NCBI GenBank assembly: GCA_028818995.1
Contig: JAPPMR010000785.1
Location: forward strand, 1 to 34,312
Origin: Candidatus Poribacteria bacterium
Lineage (GTDB): Bacteria > Poribacteria > WGA-4E > WGA-3G
DNA length: 34,312 nucleotides
Reading direction: 5' to 3'
Made by a program: the position numbers and the translations under genes. Positions within the stretch are counted from its first letter, which is position 1. Each line of letters begins with the position of its first letter. The notes beneath the pieces were generated by a model. The model did no database searches. It saw only the letters and a program-made list of their open reading frames with translations, and was not told the origin of the DNA. Shown here piece after piece: positions 1 to 8,743 of the stretch.

Positions 1-540
1 GGTTTTCATGTCTAAAGTTCTCAAGAAAGGTTTCGTGTAAAATCCGGTTCGGTTAGAAACCGCAATTATTTATCCATGACGGTAGGTTCGGTTTCATGAA
101 GATTAAATAAATATTTCGGTAATTTCTTTAGTCCCGTATGAAGTTTAATTATTAAATCGGTCATCCCAATTCCCCAGGCCCGGTAGGTGCGGTTTCTAAC
201 CGCACCGGACTTCGCCAATAAATTACCCAATTTATTTTTTAATCTTCATCTAACCGAACCTGTGTAAATCGTTCGGTTACAAACCCGCAATTATTTATCC
301 ATGACGGTAGGTTCGGTTTGTAACCGAACCTGTGTAAATCGTTCGGTTACAAACCGCACCTACCGGGGAGTAAATCGTTCGGTTACAAACCGCACCTACC
401 GGGGAGTAAATCGTTCGGTTACAAACCGAACCTGTGTAAATCGTTCGGTTACAAACCGAACCTGTGTAAATCGTTCGGTTACAAACCGCACCTACCGGGG
501 AGTAAATCGTTCGGTTACAAACCGAACCTACCAGGGAATG
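1..540. repeat. Palindromic repeat array, ggttcggtt(t/a)(g/c)aaacc family
   Basis: From about 261 to 540 there is a near-tandem array built from two unit types of about 30 and 36 bp. Each contains the palindromic core CGGTTACAAACCG with short arms ending in GAACC or GCACC. Looser copies fill 40-260, including ggtgcggtttctaaccgcacc near 185-206. The block from cgcaattatttatccatgac into the next core occurs at about 61-94 and again at about 286-320. There are no unique spacers, so this is not CRISPR. The same core recurs at 33710-34100. Because unit lengths are multiples of three, both strands stay open across the array, but the resulting peptides are pure repeat translation. Confidence 0.85.
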
Positions 541-592
541 TGTAAACTGAAGATCACTCCAACAATGCGATATATCCTTGTATATAAAATAA

Positions 593-620
593 AACAAGGA
601 CATCCGAAAATGTCCTTGTT
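593..620 (-). terminator. Rho-independent terminator of the lamin-tail gene
   Basis: A perfect 11-bp stem (AACAAGGACAT / ATGTCCTTGTT, loop of six bases) is followed on the minus strand by a T-rich run (TTTTATTTTATA). It lies about 180 bp past the stop of the minus-strand gene ending at 797. Two further hairpins lie between stop and terminator: GGTTAAAT/ATTTAACC at 773-796, directly after the stop, and CAATAAGG/CCTTATTG at 733-760. Confidence 0.75.
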
Positions 621-796
621 CAATGAGATAGGTTAGGTTAGATATCTCTCATCCCATGTTGAGGAGTCTGAGACAACCCGGAAAAAATCGCCTCAGTCTC
701 CAAAATGGGAATCGTTTAGTTAGATTTTCCTGCAATAAGGTTTCTGCAGTTTCCTTATTGTGAGGAGAAATTGGTTAAATATCCCTGAATTTAACC

Positions 797-3700
797 CTAT
801 TGTGAAGCTTGTTTTAGCTCACTCCACGTCGTTGTAAGTTTGCCATCCGCTGAGATCAAGCCTTTGAGCTTGGTTATCGCAAGCACTTGATGCTCACCAG
901 CGAAAGATACATCTTCAATCTGGTAGTAGTACACGACACCGGGCTTAGCAGTTGGGTCAACCCAATTATAGGATGACTTTTCACCTGTGGTGCCTGCACC
1001 TTGAATCAGTTCGGTGTTAACCTGCTTGTATTCACCTTTCCGAGTTTCACTACGGAGGATATTAAATCCAGCGTTGTCAAGTTCGGATTCGGTTGTCCAG
1101 CGGACGATGACTTTGCCGTCTTCAAGTGCCGGACGGAAGAAGGACAATTCAACAGGCAGGATTTGACCGCCTCTGTCTGCGGGTGTTCCCCAGTCGGATT
1201 CATCACCATACCACGTATGGCGGACATACCTCTGTACTGTATCAGCGGCATGCACCCAACTATATTTCATGTCAATACCTTTCATCCGTGCGACACCGAC
1301 GCCTTCTGTGCCACCAAGCGGTTTCACCATGCCTGTGCCATCACGAGCGGTACCGTTATCAAAGATACGGATAATGGAAGTTCGATCTCCATCTGGGGTC
1401 ATACCCATTTCGAATTTCATTTTCCCGTTGTCTTTAGGTTCATCGTTCGTTCGGGGGTTACCGTCAAGGTTACCGACAACATCTGAAATCGTATAGTAGC
1501 TGCCGCCAACTCTCAGACTTTTTGTAGGATCATCAGCAATTGCCTTTTGATCAGCTTTGCTCAAGTCAAGTGCTGAACCGTCAATCAGTGTGATATGGAA
1601 TGCCTCTTGATCAAGGATCGGGTCAAACCGACTGCTCATATTAAATTCATTCTTTTGATGCTTATAGACATTATACACACGGGTTGGCGGGAACACGGCA
1701 GACGACGGTAAACTATCACTACCGATATCACGTGCTGATCCTGAAACAACTAAGATCGTTTGTTCCGAAAGGATCGTCTTAACGGAACCACCACCTAAGT
1801 TAATCGTTCTGATAGGATCACGTGGATTTTCAATAATCAGTCTCCAGCCACCTAAACCAACAGGATGCGGTGAAGGATTATAGATTTCAATCCACTGCGG
1901 TAGTGTTGTACGTGCGTCTTCTGGACCTTGATACAACATAATTTCGCTGATAACAAGTTTGTCCATCGCGAGATCACTTACTCTGCCTTTCCGTGCACCG
2001 TTGTCATAACCGGGTGTTCCACCGTGCATGGCGGAATTGGACGCTTGGCGTTTGTAGCCGATACCGGTATAACCAGCATGTTGGTAAGCAACTTGACCTT
2101 CGTTTCTGTCATTATGCGTTGTACCAACACCTGCAAGACCGTTTCTACCATTGCGCGCACGATAGTGAACAGTGTTGACTGAAAGTCTGTTCCTATCACT
2201 GATTAAAGCACCAGTCCTCTGCTCTTTCAGCGGCCATAGATCCGTTTTAGAAACAGCATTCGTATAGCCGTTTTTGGTCAAAGTACCAGCATATCCAGCA
2301 ATGTCATTGATTAGGTCGAGGTCGGCTGCACCTAATTCGGAACGACCTTCACCCCCATGACCGTGGTTGTTGTTGTGAGGTTTACCTTTATCAGGTCTAC
2401 GCACGATTAAGATAAAGTCAGTGGTATCAGGCAGACCAGTGACAAACTTATTATTCTTTCCACCAAAGGGAATAACCAAATAACGTCCTTCTTTGGATGT
2501 AGCGTTGATACCGATAGACGCCAAACCTGGGACCTGGTCTTCTGGATTTTTACCGATTTTCCAACCGACTGCCAGTGGATGATCAGGATCACCAAATGGA
2601 TCGGAGTCGACTAAGAGCAGAACACCGCCCGCAGGAATTACGGTATCATTGTTGTTCGGCAGGAAGATGAAGGGTTCATCTTTATCAACACCTGTCAATA
2701 TTGAAATCTGATAGTTATTCAGATTGATTGGACCATTAGAAACGTTCTTAAGCTCAATCCATTCATACTGGTTGTGCTCATCATCGCGGTTTGCAATCTC
2801 GTTGATGATGATAGGACTTGCGGGAACGTCTGTGCGTGTATCTCTTGTGGTTGCCCGCTCTGGACTAAATGTATTCACACGGCCGGGTGTGCCATGATTT
2901 TCATAAACGACGTTACCAAGTCCTACACCAAGAGGAACAGTTCTTCTTGCGTAAGGTGTAGTGGATGATGCCCAATGACCCCTGTTTCTACCGTCACGGC
3001 TGTTGGCAGAATTACCGTTAGCTGTTTTGGTATAACGTTTATTATGTTTACCCTGGTGCTGAGAGGTAAGGTTAAAGTCGCCCGTACGTGCCGCAGAAAC
3101 GAAGTTGGTGCCTGCGCCAGGGTTACCATTCTTACTCGGAAGAATCCAGTATCCCACCTGCGAACCATTTAAATCGTAGGTGTTACCAGGCCGATCATTG
3201 AAAACATTTGTTACAACATCAAGATAGGGCGCTGCAAGGTCACCATTGATACTGGTATCGTCTGCAATTGCTTTCGCACCCGTTTTCCAAGACAATGTGA
3301 CAGTAGCATCCGTGGTATTGAGGTTATGAAGTTCAATCCACTGATCAGCTTTTCGTGTGTCTGCGTTCCCCAATTTTGATTCGTCAATAGCCGACATGAT
3401 TTCACTGATACCGACTGTGCCAGGATTAAGTGCGACATAACCTTCAGCACTTGAATCTCCAGCCTGCTTCAGGATAAGCGCGCCGCCACCGTGAACTGCA
3501 CTTGTATCAAAAGTGTCATACAAATCTGGCATAGTCGGCCAAGCGACTAACATAATATTAGGATCATACGCTGTTAAGAGTGTTCCCACACCACTTGAAG
3601 TTGCTCTAACGACAACAACGAACTTTCCAGCTGGAATAGGGATTGCAGGACTCGCATTGGGATCAAGCATAGGACCTGCAGGAATTGTGTAAGTAACTGT

Positions 3701-5047
3701 GCCGGAACCACTATGGGCCCACGTAAGATCAACTGAGTAGTCACCTGCTCCCTGAGTAGCCGGTACCATGAGCATGCGTGTTGTACCAGTGCCAGCGAGG
3801 GTTGTAGTTCCATCCATTACAGTACCAGGATCTTTATCAAAGGTTATAGTGAGTGTAGCACCTGCCGTTGTACTTCCAAGAGCTTTAGTCGGAATCATCG
3901 CAGCTGTTGCAGGAACACCAGGTCTCGCTGCTATGGTAACTACAGGTGCGGTTCTGGTAGTCTCATTACCAGCCATATCCTTTACAGTAACAGTAATCGT
4001 AATCGGAGTAGGATCCCAAGTTGCTGTCGTTGTATTTGCCTTCGGTGTTATTGTTGCGGCATAAGTATTATCAGTACCAACAATTTTACCCTGGTTAGAG
4101 ACATCAGCACCTCTTGCCTTGGGTGTCACATCAAATTTCACACTCAAAGCCAAATCTGCTACACCTGCCGGAAAGTCTCCTGCTGGTGTGTCCATAATGC
4201 CGGCAACATTAATATCAAATGCTTCGCTTACAGATGATATATCTAAAACTCGGTTACTGTTAATACGAGTGAACGTTATATCTCCAATAGCCGGTGCGAC
4301 AGTGTCATATACGACCATAGCACTATTATTTACGGTACTAGCATCTGCAGTATATCGAAAGATACCAGCAGTAGTAGCGGTGGGGACAAGAGATATAGTT
4401 ACTACAGGCGAAGCTGGATCGGTAACACTAATAATCCGCATCTTTACGTCATAGGCATGGCGATGCTGTTCAATATCTGTAACCACCCCAGTGCCACCGG
4501 TAAACTGTATATCACTACCTCTGAGGCCATCTGGAGGACTACCATATTTACTAAGCATTGCCCCAACACTAAAGTTAATAGTAGCCCCAATTTCTGAGCC
4601 ACCATTAGTACTCTTTGATGCTGTGATACTCTCCAACTGTGGCTGTTTGATGTGTATTTGTGCCAGATCCTTACCATTCATAAGTGTAACACGCCGTGAA
4701 GCGAATTGTGGATCAGTATCATCAACGGTTACATCAGCATCTGCCGTTTGATTAGCAGTGGAAAGCGCTACATTAATATCAAATGTTCCTCCTGCAATTT
4801 TTTCAGGAGTTCCAACAGATGCAACATTTGAATCGCCCGGTGTAAGAGTGGGCACGAAAGTGGCATCAGGTATCGTAGCATATATAACCCTCACTATCCA
4901 CCCTGACTGAGTGCCATCCGTATTAGCGTCTAAATCCTCATCAGTCCATGTAGCACTCATTGTGTTTGCCATCGCAGGCACTGTCGCAAATGCGAATAGC
5001 AAAACTAAACATACTAAGGAAAATGTCGATTTATTTGACAATCGCAT
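797..5047 (-). CDS. Large secreted lamin-tail domain protein with FN3-like C-terminus
   Basis: This 1416-residue exported protein probably acts at the cell surface or outside the cell. Residues 1-27 form a signal peptide (KST, hydrophobic core, AMA-NT). Residues ~30-500 are Thr/Val/Ala-rich, like bacterial Ig-like beta-sandwich repeats. Three lamin-tail-like segments follow, each with the pattern (I)SEIM/NEI...QWIEL/YEWIEL/QWIEI, near residues 550, 750 and 1030. An FN3-like domain beginning ILPVELSFF starts near residue 1294. The protein ends in GKLTTTWSELKQ, a tail also found on the LamG protein at 20589-21353. The start is fixed by AAAGGAG upstream of ATG and by the signal peptide. No catalytic motif was recognised. 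Lamin-tail domains in bacterial exoproteins often accompany nucleases or adhesins, but no function can be assigned here. Confidence 0.88.
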   Translation of the reverse strand: MRLSNKSTFSLVCLVLLFAFATVPAMANTMSATWTDEDLDANTDGTQSGWIVRVIYATIPDATFVPTLTPGDSNVASVGTPEKIAGGTFDINVALSTANQTADADVTVDDTDPQFASRRVTLMNGKDLAQIHIKQPQLESITASKSTNGGSEIGATINFSVGAMLSKYGSPPDGLRGSDIQFTGGTGVVTDIEQHRHAYDVKMRIISVTDPASPVVTISLVPTATTAGIFRYTADASTVNNSAMVVYDTVAPAIGDITFTRINSNRVLDISSVSEAFDINVAGIMDTPAGDFPAGVADLALSVKFDVTPKARGADVSNQGKIVGTDNTYAATITPKANTTTATWDPTPITITVTVKDMAGNETTRTAPVVTIAARPGVPATAAMIPTKALGSTTAGATLTITFDKDPGTVMDGTTTLAGTGTTRMLMVPATQGAGDYSVDLTWAHSGSGTVTYTIPAGPMLDPNASPAIPIPAGKFVVVVRATSSGVGTLLTAYDPNIMLVAWPTMPDLYDTFDTSAVHGGGALILKQAGDSSAEGYVALNPGTVGISEIMSAIDESKLGNADTRKADQWIELHNLNTTDATVTLSWKTGAKAIADDTSINGDLAAPYLDVVTNVFNDRPGNTYDLNGSQVGYWILPSKNGNPGAGTNFVSAARTGDFNLTSQHQGKHNKRYTKTANGNSANSRDGRNRGHWASSTTPYARRTVPLGVGLGNVVYENHGTPGRVNTFSPERATTRDTRTDVPASPIIINEIANRDDEHNQYEWIELKNVSNGPINLNNYQISILTGVDKDEPFIFLPNNNDTVIPAGGVLLLVDSDPFGDPDHPLAVGWKIGKNPEDQVPGLASIGINATSKEGRYLVIPFGGKNNKFVTGLPDTTDFILIVRRPDKGKPHNNNHGHGGEGRSELGAADLDLINDIAGYAGTLTKNGYTNAVSKTDLWPLKEQRTGALISDRNRLSVNTVHYRARNGRNGLAGVGTTHNDRNEGQVAYQHAGYTGIGYKRQASNSAMHGGTPGYDNGARKGRVSDLAMDKLVISEIMLYQGPEDARTTLPQWIEIYNPSPHPVGLGGWRLIIENPRDPIRTINLGGGSVKTILSEQTILVVSGSARDIGSDSLPSSAVFPPTRVYNVYKHQKNEFNMSSRFDPILDQEAFHITLIDGSALDLSKADQKAIADDPTKSLRVGGSYYTISDVVGNLDGNPRTNDEPKDNGKMKFEMGMTPDGDRTSIIRIFDNGTARDGTGMVKPLGGTEGVGVARMKGIDMKYSWVHAADTVQRYVRHTWYGDESDWGTPADRGGQILPVELSFFRPALEDGKVIVRWTTESELDNAGFNILRSETRKGEYKQVNTELIQGAGTTGEKSSYNWVDPTAKPGVVYYYQIEDVSFAGEHQVLAITKLKGLISADGKLTTTWSELKQASQ

Positions 5048-5137
5048 TACTTATTTCTCCTTTAGAAATATTAAATTCAAGTTAAGATTCAGGGAATTAA
5101 ATCCTGTTAATCTAATCTTTCCAATTTTAAATTGTGT

Positions 5138-5160
5138 AAAAAAACAGGGATAACCTGTTT
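5138..5160 (-). terminator. Hairpin plus T-run in the lamin-tail gene leader
   Basis: On the minus strand the stem AAACAGG/CCTGTTT (loop of five bases) is followed by seven Ts. It sits about 90 nt before the start codon at 5047, so it is either an attenuator in the leader or the end of an upstream transcript. No upstream gene is visible. Confidence 0.6.
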
Positions 5161-5176
5161 ACCTAAAACTAACCAT

Positions 5177-5269
5177 TACCACATCGGCTCAAGGTTATAC
5201 CGTGTGGTATCTCTCTACGTAGACATCTTGCGGTTGCCGGTTATGGATGATGGCAACACTGCATCTGTC
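5177..5269 (-). promoter_or_regulatory. Structured 5' leader, candidate riboswitch or attenuator
   Basis: Two stable hairpins lie just ahead of the leader terminator. One is 5222-5269, with GTTGCC/GGCAAC inside GACA/TGTC. The other is 5177-5209, with TACCACA/TGTGGTA continued by CGG/CCG around one bulge. Aptamer-like folds, then a terminator, then a start codon, is the order seen in transcriptional riboswitches. The sequence does not match any riboswitch consensus that I can recall. Confidence 0.4.
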
Positions 5270-5389
5270 AACGATATTTAAATTATAAGACATAATATAA
5301 AATATTTTCAAGTTTTTTTTAAATATTATTGTCTTAATATGAAAAAGTAAACGGTATTAGTCCATTATCTGCAAAGCATCTACCGATGC

Positions 5390-5610
5390 CTAACTACAGA
5401 TTTTATCTATTATTCCGAAACACCCACGACCTAAAGGTAAGGGCTTGTGCTTCCTCACAGACAGCCGATCTGATCTACGTCTTCTGTCTGCTCCAATTTG
5501 AACTATATTGGCTTGATATGGACGCTATCCACCGACCTTCAAGGATTATTGCGATATGGAATTACACATTAATCCTTTCACTGGGCAGTCTGTGATGTCC
5601 TACACATATT
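5390..5610 (-). mobile_element. Decayed IS200/IS605-type (tnpB) element end
   Basis: At about 5421-5450 the plus strand has cacccacgacctaaaggt followed by an imperfect complement. It reads on the minus strand as a GGAAGC...CCTTTAGG...GTGGG hairpin, like the right end of tnpB elements. The adjoining ~150 bp has no open tnpB frame. No left end was identified. It fills the gap upstream of the lamin-tail leader. Confidence 0.4.
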
Positions 5611-5829
5611 ACATACTTGATAGTCAAATTTTAAAAAAAAAATGGTAATTCTTTATTTATTTTTGACTTAATATGAATTTGAAAAGTATTATACTACAAC
5701 AAAACGTTATAAGTCAAATAAAAAATACAAGAAAAATGCACGTTTTTGATTAAAATTGCATTTTTTTTCGGTTTTTTTGATGTTTTTTTTGGTTTTTGGG
5801 ATTTTTTTGGGTAGGGAACACAAATTCAT

Positions 5830-6235
5830 TTTCCGTGAGTTCCGTAGGAACGCTATGTTTATAGAAGTAAGGTAATAACACCTTCTTTAGTCCCGTATGA
5901 AGTTTAAATAAATATTTCGGTAAGGGGCGAGGTTAGGAAACCTCGCCAGCAGAGATGTACACCTGCTGCTGGCGAGGTTTCCTAACCTCGCTAAATTACC
6001 ATAAAGAAATAAACATATCGTCCCTAATTAAGATTAAGAAAATATTTAGGTAATTTCTTCAGTTCCGTAGGAACGCTATGTTTATAGAAAAAAGTTGTCC
6101 ACCCTTCTTCAGTTCCGTAGGAACGATATGTTTGTTGCCATGTGCTGCGAGGACATATCGTCCCTACGGGACTAAGAGACCTTGTCCGATCGTTTTCTAT
6201 AAACATTGCGTCCCTACGGGACTGAAGAGAGAAAA
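5830..6235. repeat. Cluster of (gt)tccgtaggaacgatatgtttatag repeats
   Basis: Copies of a short palindrome (TCCGTAGGAACG or TCCCGTAGGGACG) linked to atatgtttatagaaaa occur in both orientations, at about 5838, 6062, 6111, 6152 and 6190-6222. A different hairpin, GCGAGGTTAGGAAACCTCGC with a second inverted copy, lies at 5927-5990. The stretch 5620-5830 before it is A/T-rich, with long T and G+T runs, and shows no gene. Confidence 0.8.
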
Positions 6236-6421
6236 GATGTAGTCTTGTAGGTCGGGTAGAGCGAAGCGACACCCGACATGTTGACCATGAAACCCTAATA
6301 TTGTCGGGTGTCGCTTCGCTCTACCCGACCTACGAAATAAACTAACCTCGCCAAATTACCATAATGGCATTCCCCGGAGTTCCCTCCTACAAGAAAGAAA
6401 ATCGGGTTTCGACGAAGATTA
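6222..6421. repeat. Composite ~190-bp repeat, copy 1
   Basis: The block begins gaagagagaaaagatgtag. It contains the long inverted repeat gtcgggtagagcgaagcgac ... gtcgcttcgctctacccgac (about 6252-6329), then continues through aactaacctcgccaaattac and cattccccggagtt. Near-identical blocks occur at 7851-8050 and 8228-8410. It is 1628 bp from the matching point in copy 2, with the Rep-like gene and its tandem repeats in between. Confidence 0.85.
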
Positions 6422-6437
6422 AAATTACCATCAAACA

Positions 6438-6521
6438 TTACCGCGTCTGGTGCAGGTGTTACCGCGTCTGGTGCAGGTGTTACCGCGTCTGGTGCAGGTG
6501 TTACCGCGTCTGGTGCAGGTG
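6438..6521. repeat. Four perfect 21-bp tandem repeats, iteron-like
   Basis: Four head-to-tail copies of ttaccgcgtctggtgcaggt plus g occupy 6438-6458, 6459-6479, 6480-6500 and 6501-6521. They lie 160 bp beyond the stop of the minus-strand Rep-like gene. The second Rep-like gene also has 21-bp direct repeats just past its stop (25067-25129), so these are probably iterons. The repeat-encoded peptide on the minus strand (PAPDAVT) sits in a frame that also translates a REP-like repeat, so I do not call it a gene. Confidence 0.65.
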
Positions 6522-6680
6522 CGTCAATTTTGACACATTGCGATAAAGCCAGTATAGGTATGGATTCGGACGCAATTTGGCGCACCGAAAAAATACGTCT
6601 CCTTAAGTACTCTTAAAAGAATTTAAAAGAATCTAATATTAACCCAACACGTCGATTAATAAATTGAAGAAGAGGCGATT

Positions 6681-7493
6681 TTACTCAGTCTGGGCTTCCT
6701 CTTGAGAACAGCCCGGCAAATCAGGATCAGGTGAATCAACACCATCACCCCAAATAATGTCATGCCAAAGTTCATCGTGCGTTCTACTAACATTTAACAA
6801 AGCCGCCGCGTTGCGCTCAAACTCTGCAGCCCGCTGATGCCACACTTGGATAAATGGATATAAAACATAAGTAGACTGATGCGTACTTTGCGAAATCTTA
6901 TAGATCAAATTCGCATCTTTCAAACGCTTTAATCCTGATACGACAAGATGTTCTGACAAACTTGTCAACTTTATCATCCACTCCTGAGTCATCGTAACCT
7001 CTCCCTGTTTTGGTCCACTTCGCCAATCGCTATGACGATTTAGAGCCATCCAAAGAATAAAGTCCGAAGCGCGGATCTTACCATCTATCCAACAAGAGAT
7101 AGGAGATTCAGATATGATCTGTCCTTTAAACCCTCTACGAGGCGCCCAATAGCGCAAATCAAGTTCTCCAGCTTGTAGCCGGCTCGTATCTACATATTTG
7201 ACAATTTCATAAACGCTACCGCCTTTTCGCTTATACCATCCTAAAATGAAACCGACATCTTGATGATGCTTTCGGGCTTGATAAACAAAGCGTTCGGAAA
7301 ATTGAGTCTCTTGCACAATCTCATCAACCGATATAATATGGGATTTACCAGTATCATAGTTAGAACGGTAATGGAGATAATGCCACAAAGCAGCTTGCGC
7401 CCAAGTCATAGGTATCTCATCATTCCTAAAATAAAGTGTCCAGTGCATCGAACCTTCGCCAAACGGAACAGGATAAATAGGGAGGCTTTTCAT
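6681..7493 (-). CDS. Double-winged-helix Rep-like protein 1
   Basis: This 270-residue protein is probably DNA-binding and resembles the two-winged-helix layout of iteron-plasmid initiators; no family signature proves that. The first helix-turn-helix-like unit is near residues 30-80 (AALWHYLHYRSN ... VDEIVQETQFSERFVYQAR). The second is near residues 145-210 (FILWMALNRHSDW ... LSEHLVVSGLKRLKDANLI, ending TYVLYP). The second unit matches the protein at 23843-24868 (IIWMLLKINSDF ... YQLYP), so the two are paralogues. I start at the ATG at 7493, which fits that alignment; the open frame continues upstream to 7682. No strong ribosome binding site is visible. The C-terminus is acidic. The gene and its 21-bp repeats are bracketed by the composite repeats at 6222 and 7851. 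Confidence 0.55.
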   Translation of the reverse strand: MKSLPIYPVPFGEGSMHWTLYFRNDEIPMTWAQAALWHYLHYRSNYDTGKSHIISVDEIVQETQFSERFVYQARKHHQDVGFILGWYKRKGGSVYEIVKYVDTSRLQAGELDLRYWAPRRGFKGQIISESPISCWIDGKIRASDFILWMALNRHSDWRSGPKQGEVTMTQEWMIKLTSLSEHLVVSGLKRLKDANLIYKISQSTHQSTYVLYPFIQVWHQRAAEFERNAAALLNVSRTHDELWHDIIWGDGVDSPDPDLPGCSQEEAQTE

Positions 7494-7850
7494 ATTCAGT
7501 TTTATTTTCTTTCTCACACAAAACAGATAAAAACATAGCAAAATCTCTAACTGCCAGTGCGAATCGTAAACAATTCGGGTTTGAGAACTATAGTCATTTC
7601 CCATCAGAAACGACAGAGAGTTTCGAGAACCTAACCCAGTTGCCAGTTGGGGGTGGCGGGAGGAATTGGAGTTCCCCGGCAATCCGCCACCTAAGTTCTC
7701 AATAATAATTATACGCTATTTCTCATAAAAAAACAACGAAAATTATCTATTTGTGGGTTATTTAGTTTTCAAATTTTTCGATGCTTTTTTGCTATTCCGT
7801 TAATGTTATATATGGTAGTCTCTTGTCCGTGTTTTTAGTCCCGTAGGGAC

Positions 7851-8530
7851 TGAAGAGAGAAAAGATGTAGTCTTGTAGGTCGGGTAGAGCGAAGCGACAC
7901 CCGACATGTTGACCATGAAACCCTAATATTGTCGGGTGTCGCTTCGCTCTACCCGACCTACGAAATAAACTAACCTCGCCAAATTACCATAATGGCATTC
8001 CCCGGAGTTCTCTCCTATAAGAAAGAAAATCGGGCCTTGATGAAGATTAAATAATATTTCGGTAATTTCTTTAGTCCCGTAGGGACGATATGTTTATAGA
8101 AAAAATGTTACCCACCGTCTCTTGAGTTCCGTAGGAACGACATAAAGGAATACACATATCGTCCCTACGGGACTAAGAGGCGTTATTCAACGTTTTTCTA
8201 TAAACATATCGTCCCTACGGGACTGAAGTCTTGTAGGTCGGGTAGAGCGGAGCGACACCCGACATGTTGACCATGAAACCCTAATATTGTCGGGTGTCGC
8301 TTCGCTCTACCCGACCTACGAAATAAACTAACCTCGCCAAATTACCATAATGGCATTCCCCGGAGTTCTCTCCTATAAGAAAGAAAATCGGGCCTTGATG
8401 AAGATTAAATAATATTTCGGTAATTTCTTTAGTTCCGTAGGGACGATATGTTTATAGAAAATGTTGTCCACCCTTCTTGAGTTCCGTAGGAACGGCATAA
8501 AAAATAAATATATCGTCCCCGACAAATACC
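7851..8530. repeat. Tandem 358-bp repeat containing composite copies 2 and 3
   Basis: The gtaggtcgggtagagcg point occurs at 7875 and again at 8233, a period of 358 bp, and the similarity continues to about 8520. Each unit has the trcgggtgtcgcttcgctc inverted repeat, the cctcgccaaattaccataat segment, and copies of the tccgtaggaacgatatgttt repeat in both orientations. The left half matches 6222-6421. From 8527 to 8700 there are two copies of accaaacgcg(c/t)atttagcg and a degenerate gtaggtcgcaattcggagat REP-like unit. No gene was seen between 7700 and 8740. Confidence 0.8.
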
Positions 8531-8743
8531 AAACGCGCATTTAGCGTTGATTCCCTACGAGACATCACGAAAAAACTTGATAAAAACAAAAGTTTGTGAT
8601 AATATACCCACCAAATTTATGGCATGCCTTCTTGCGTAGGTCGCAATTCGGAGATCACTCCCGCTGCATACCAAACGCGTATTTAGCGTTGATTCACAGA
8701 AAATGTGTATCTTATTTTTAAAGTTCACTATATCAAAAAAAAC

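Noticed and set aside
261..540. Possible CRISPR array
   Set aside because: Units are near-contiguous palindromic repeats with no unique spacers of constant length, and no cas gene is present.
295..636. Repeat-encoded ORFs on both strands
   Set aside because: They are translations of the palindromic repeat only, without ribosome binding sites or similarity to known proteins.
1001..1496. Plus-strand ORFs inside the lamin-tail gene
   Set aside because: They are shadows of the long minus-strand gene, which has a signal peptide, recognisable domains and a terminator.
5177..5269. Known c-di-GMP-I, TPP or cobalamin riboswitch
   Set aside because: The conserved core sequences of those classes were not found; only hairpins and a terminator are visible.
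5386..5595. 69-codon plus-strand ORF
   Set aside because: It lies over the decayed insertion-sequence end and has no ribosome binding site or recognisable features.
6295..6585. ORF with PAPDAVT repeats (minus strand)
   Set aside because: The repeat is the translation of the 21-bp iteron array, and its C-terminus translates the gtcgggtagagcg repeat.
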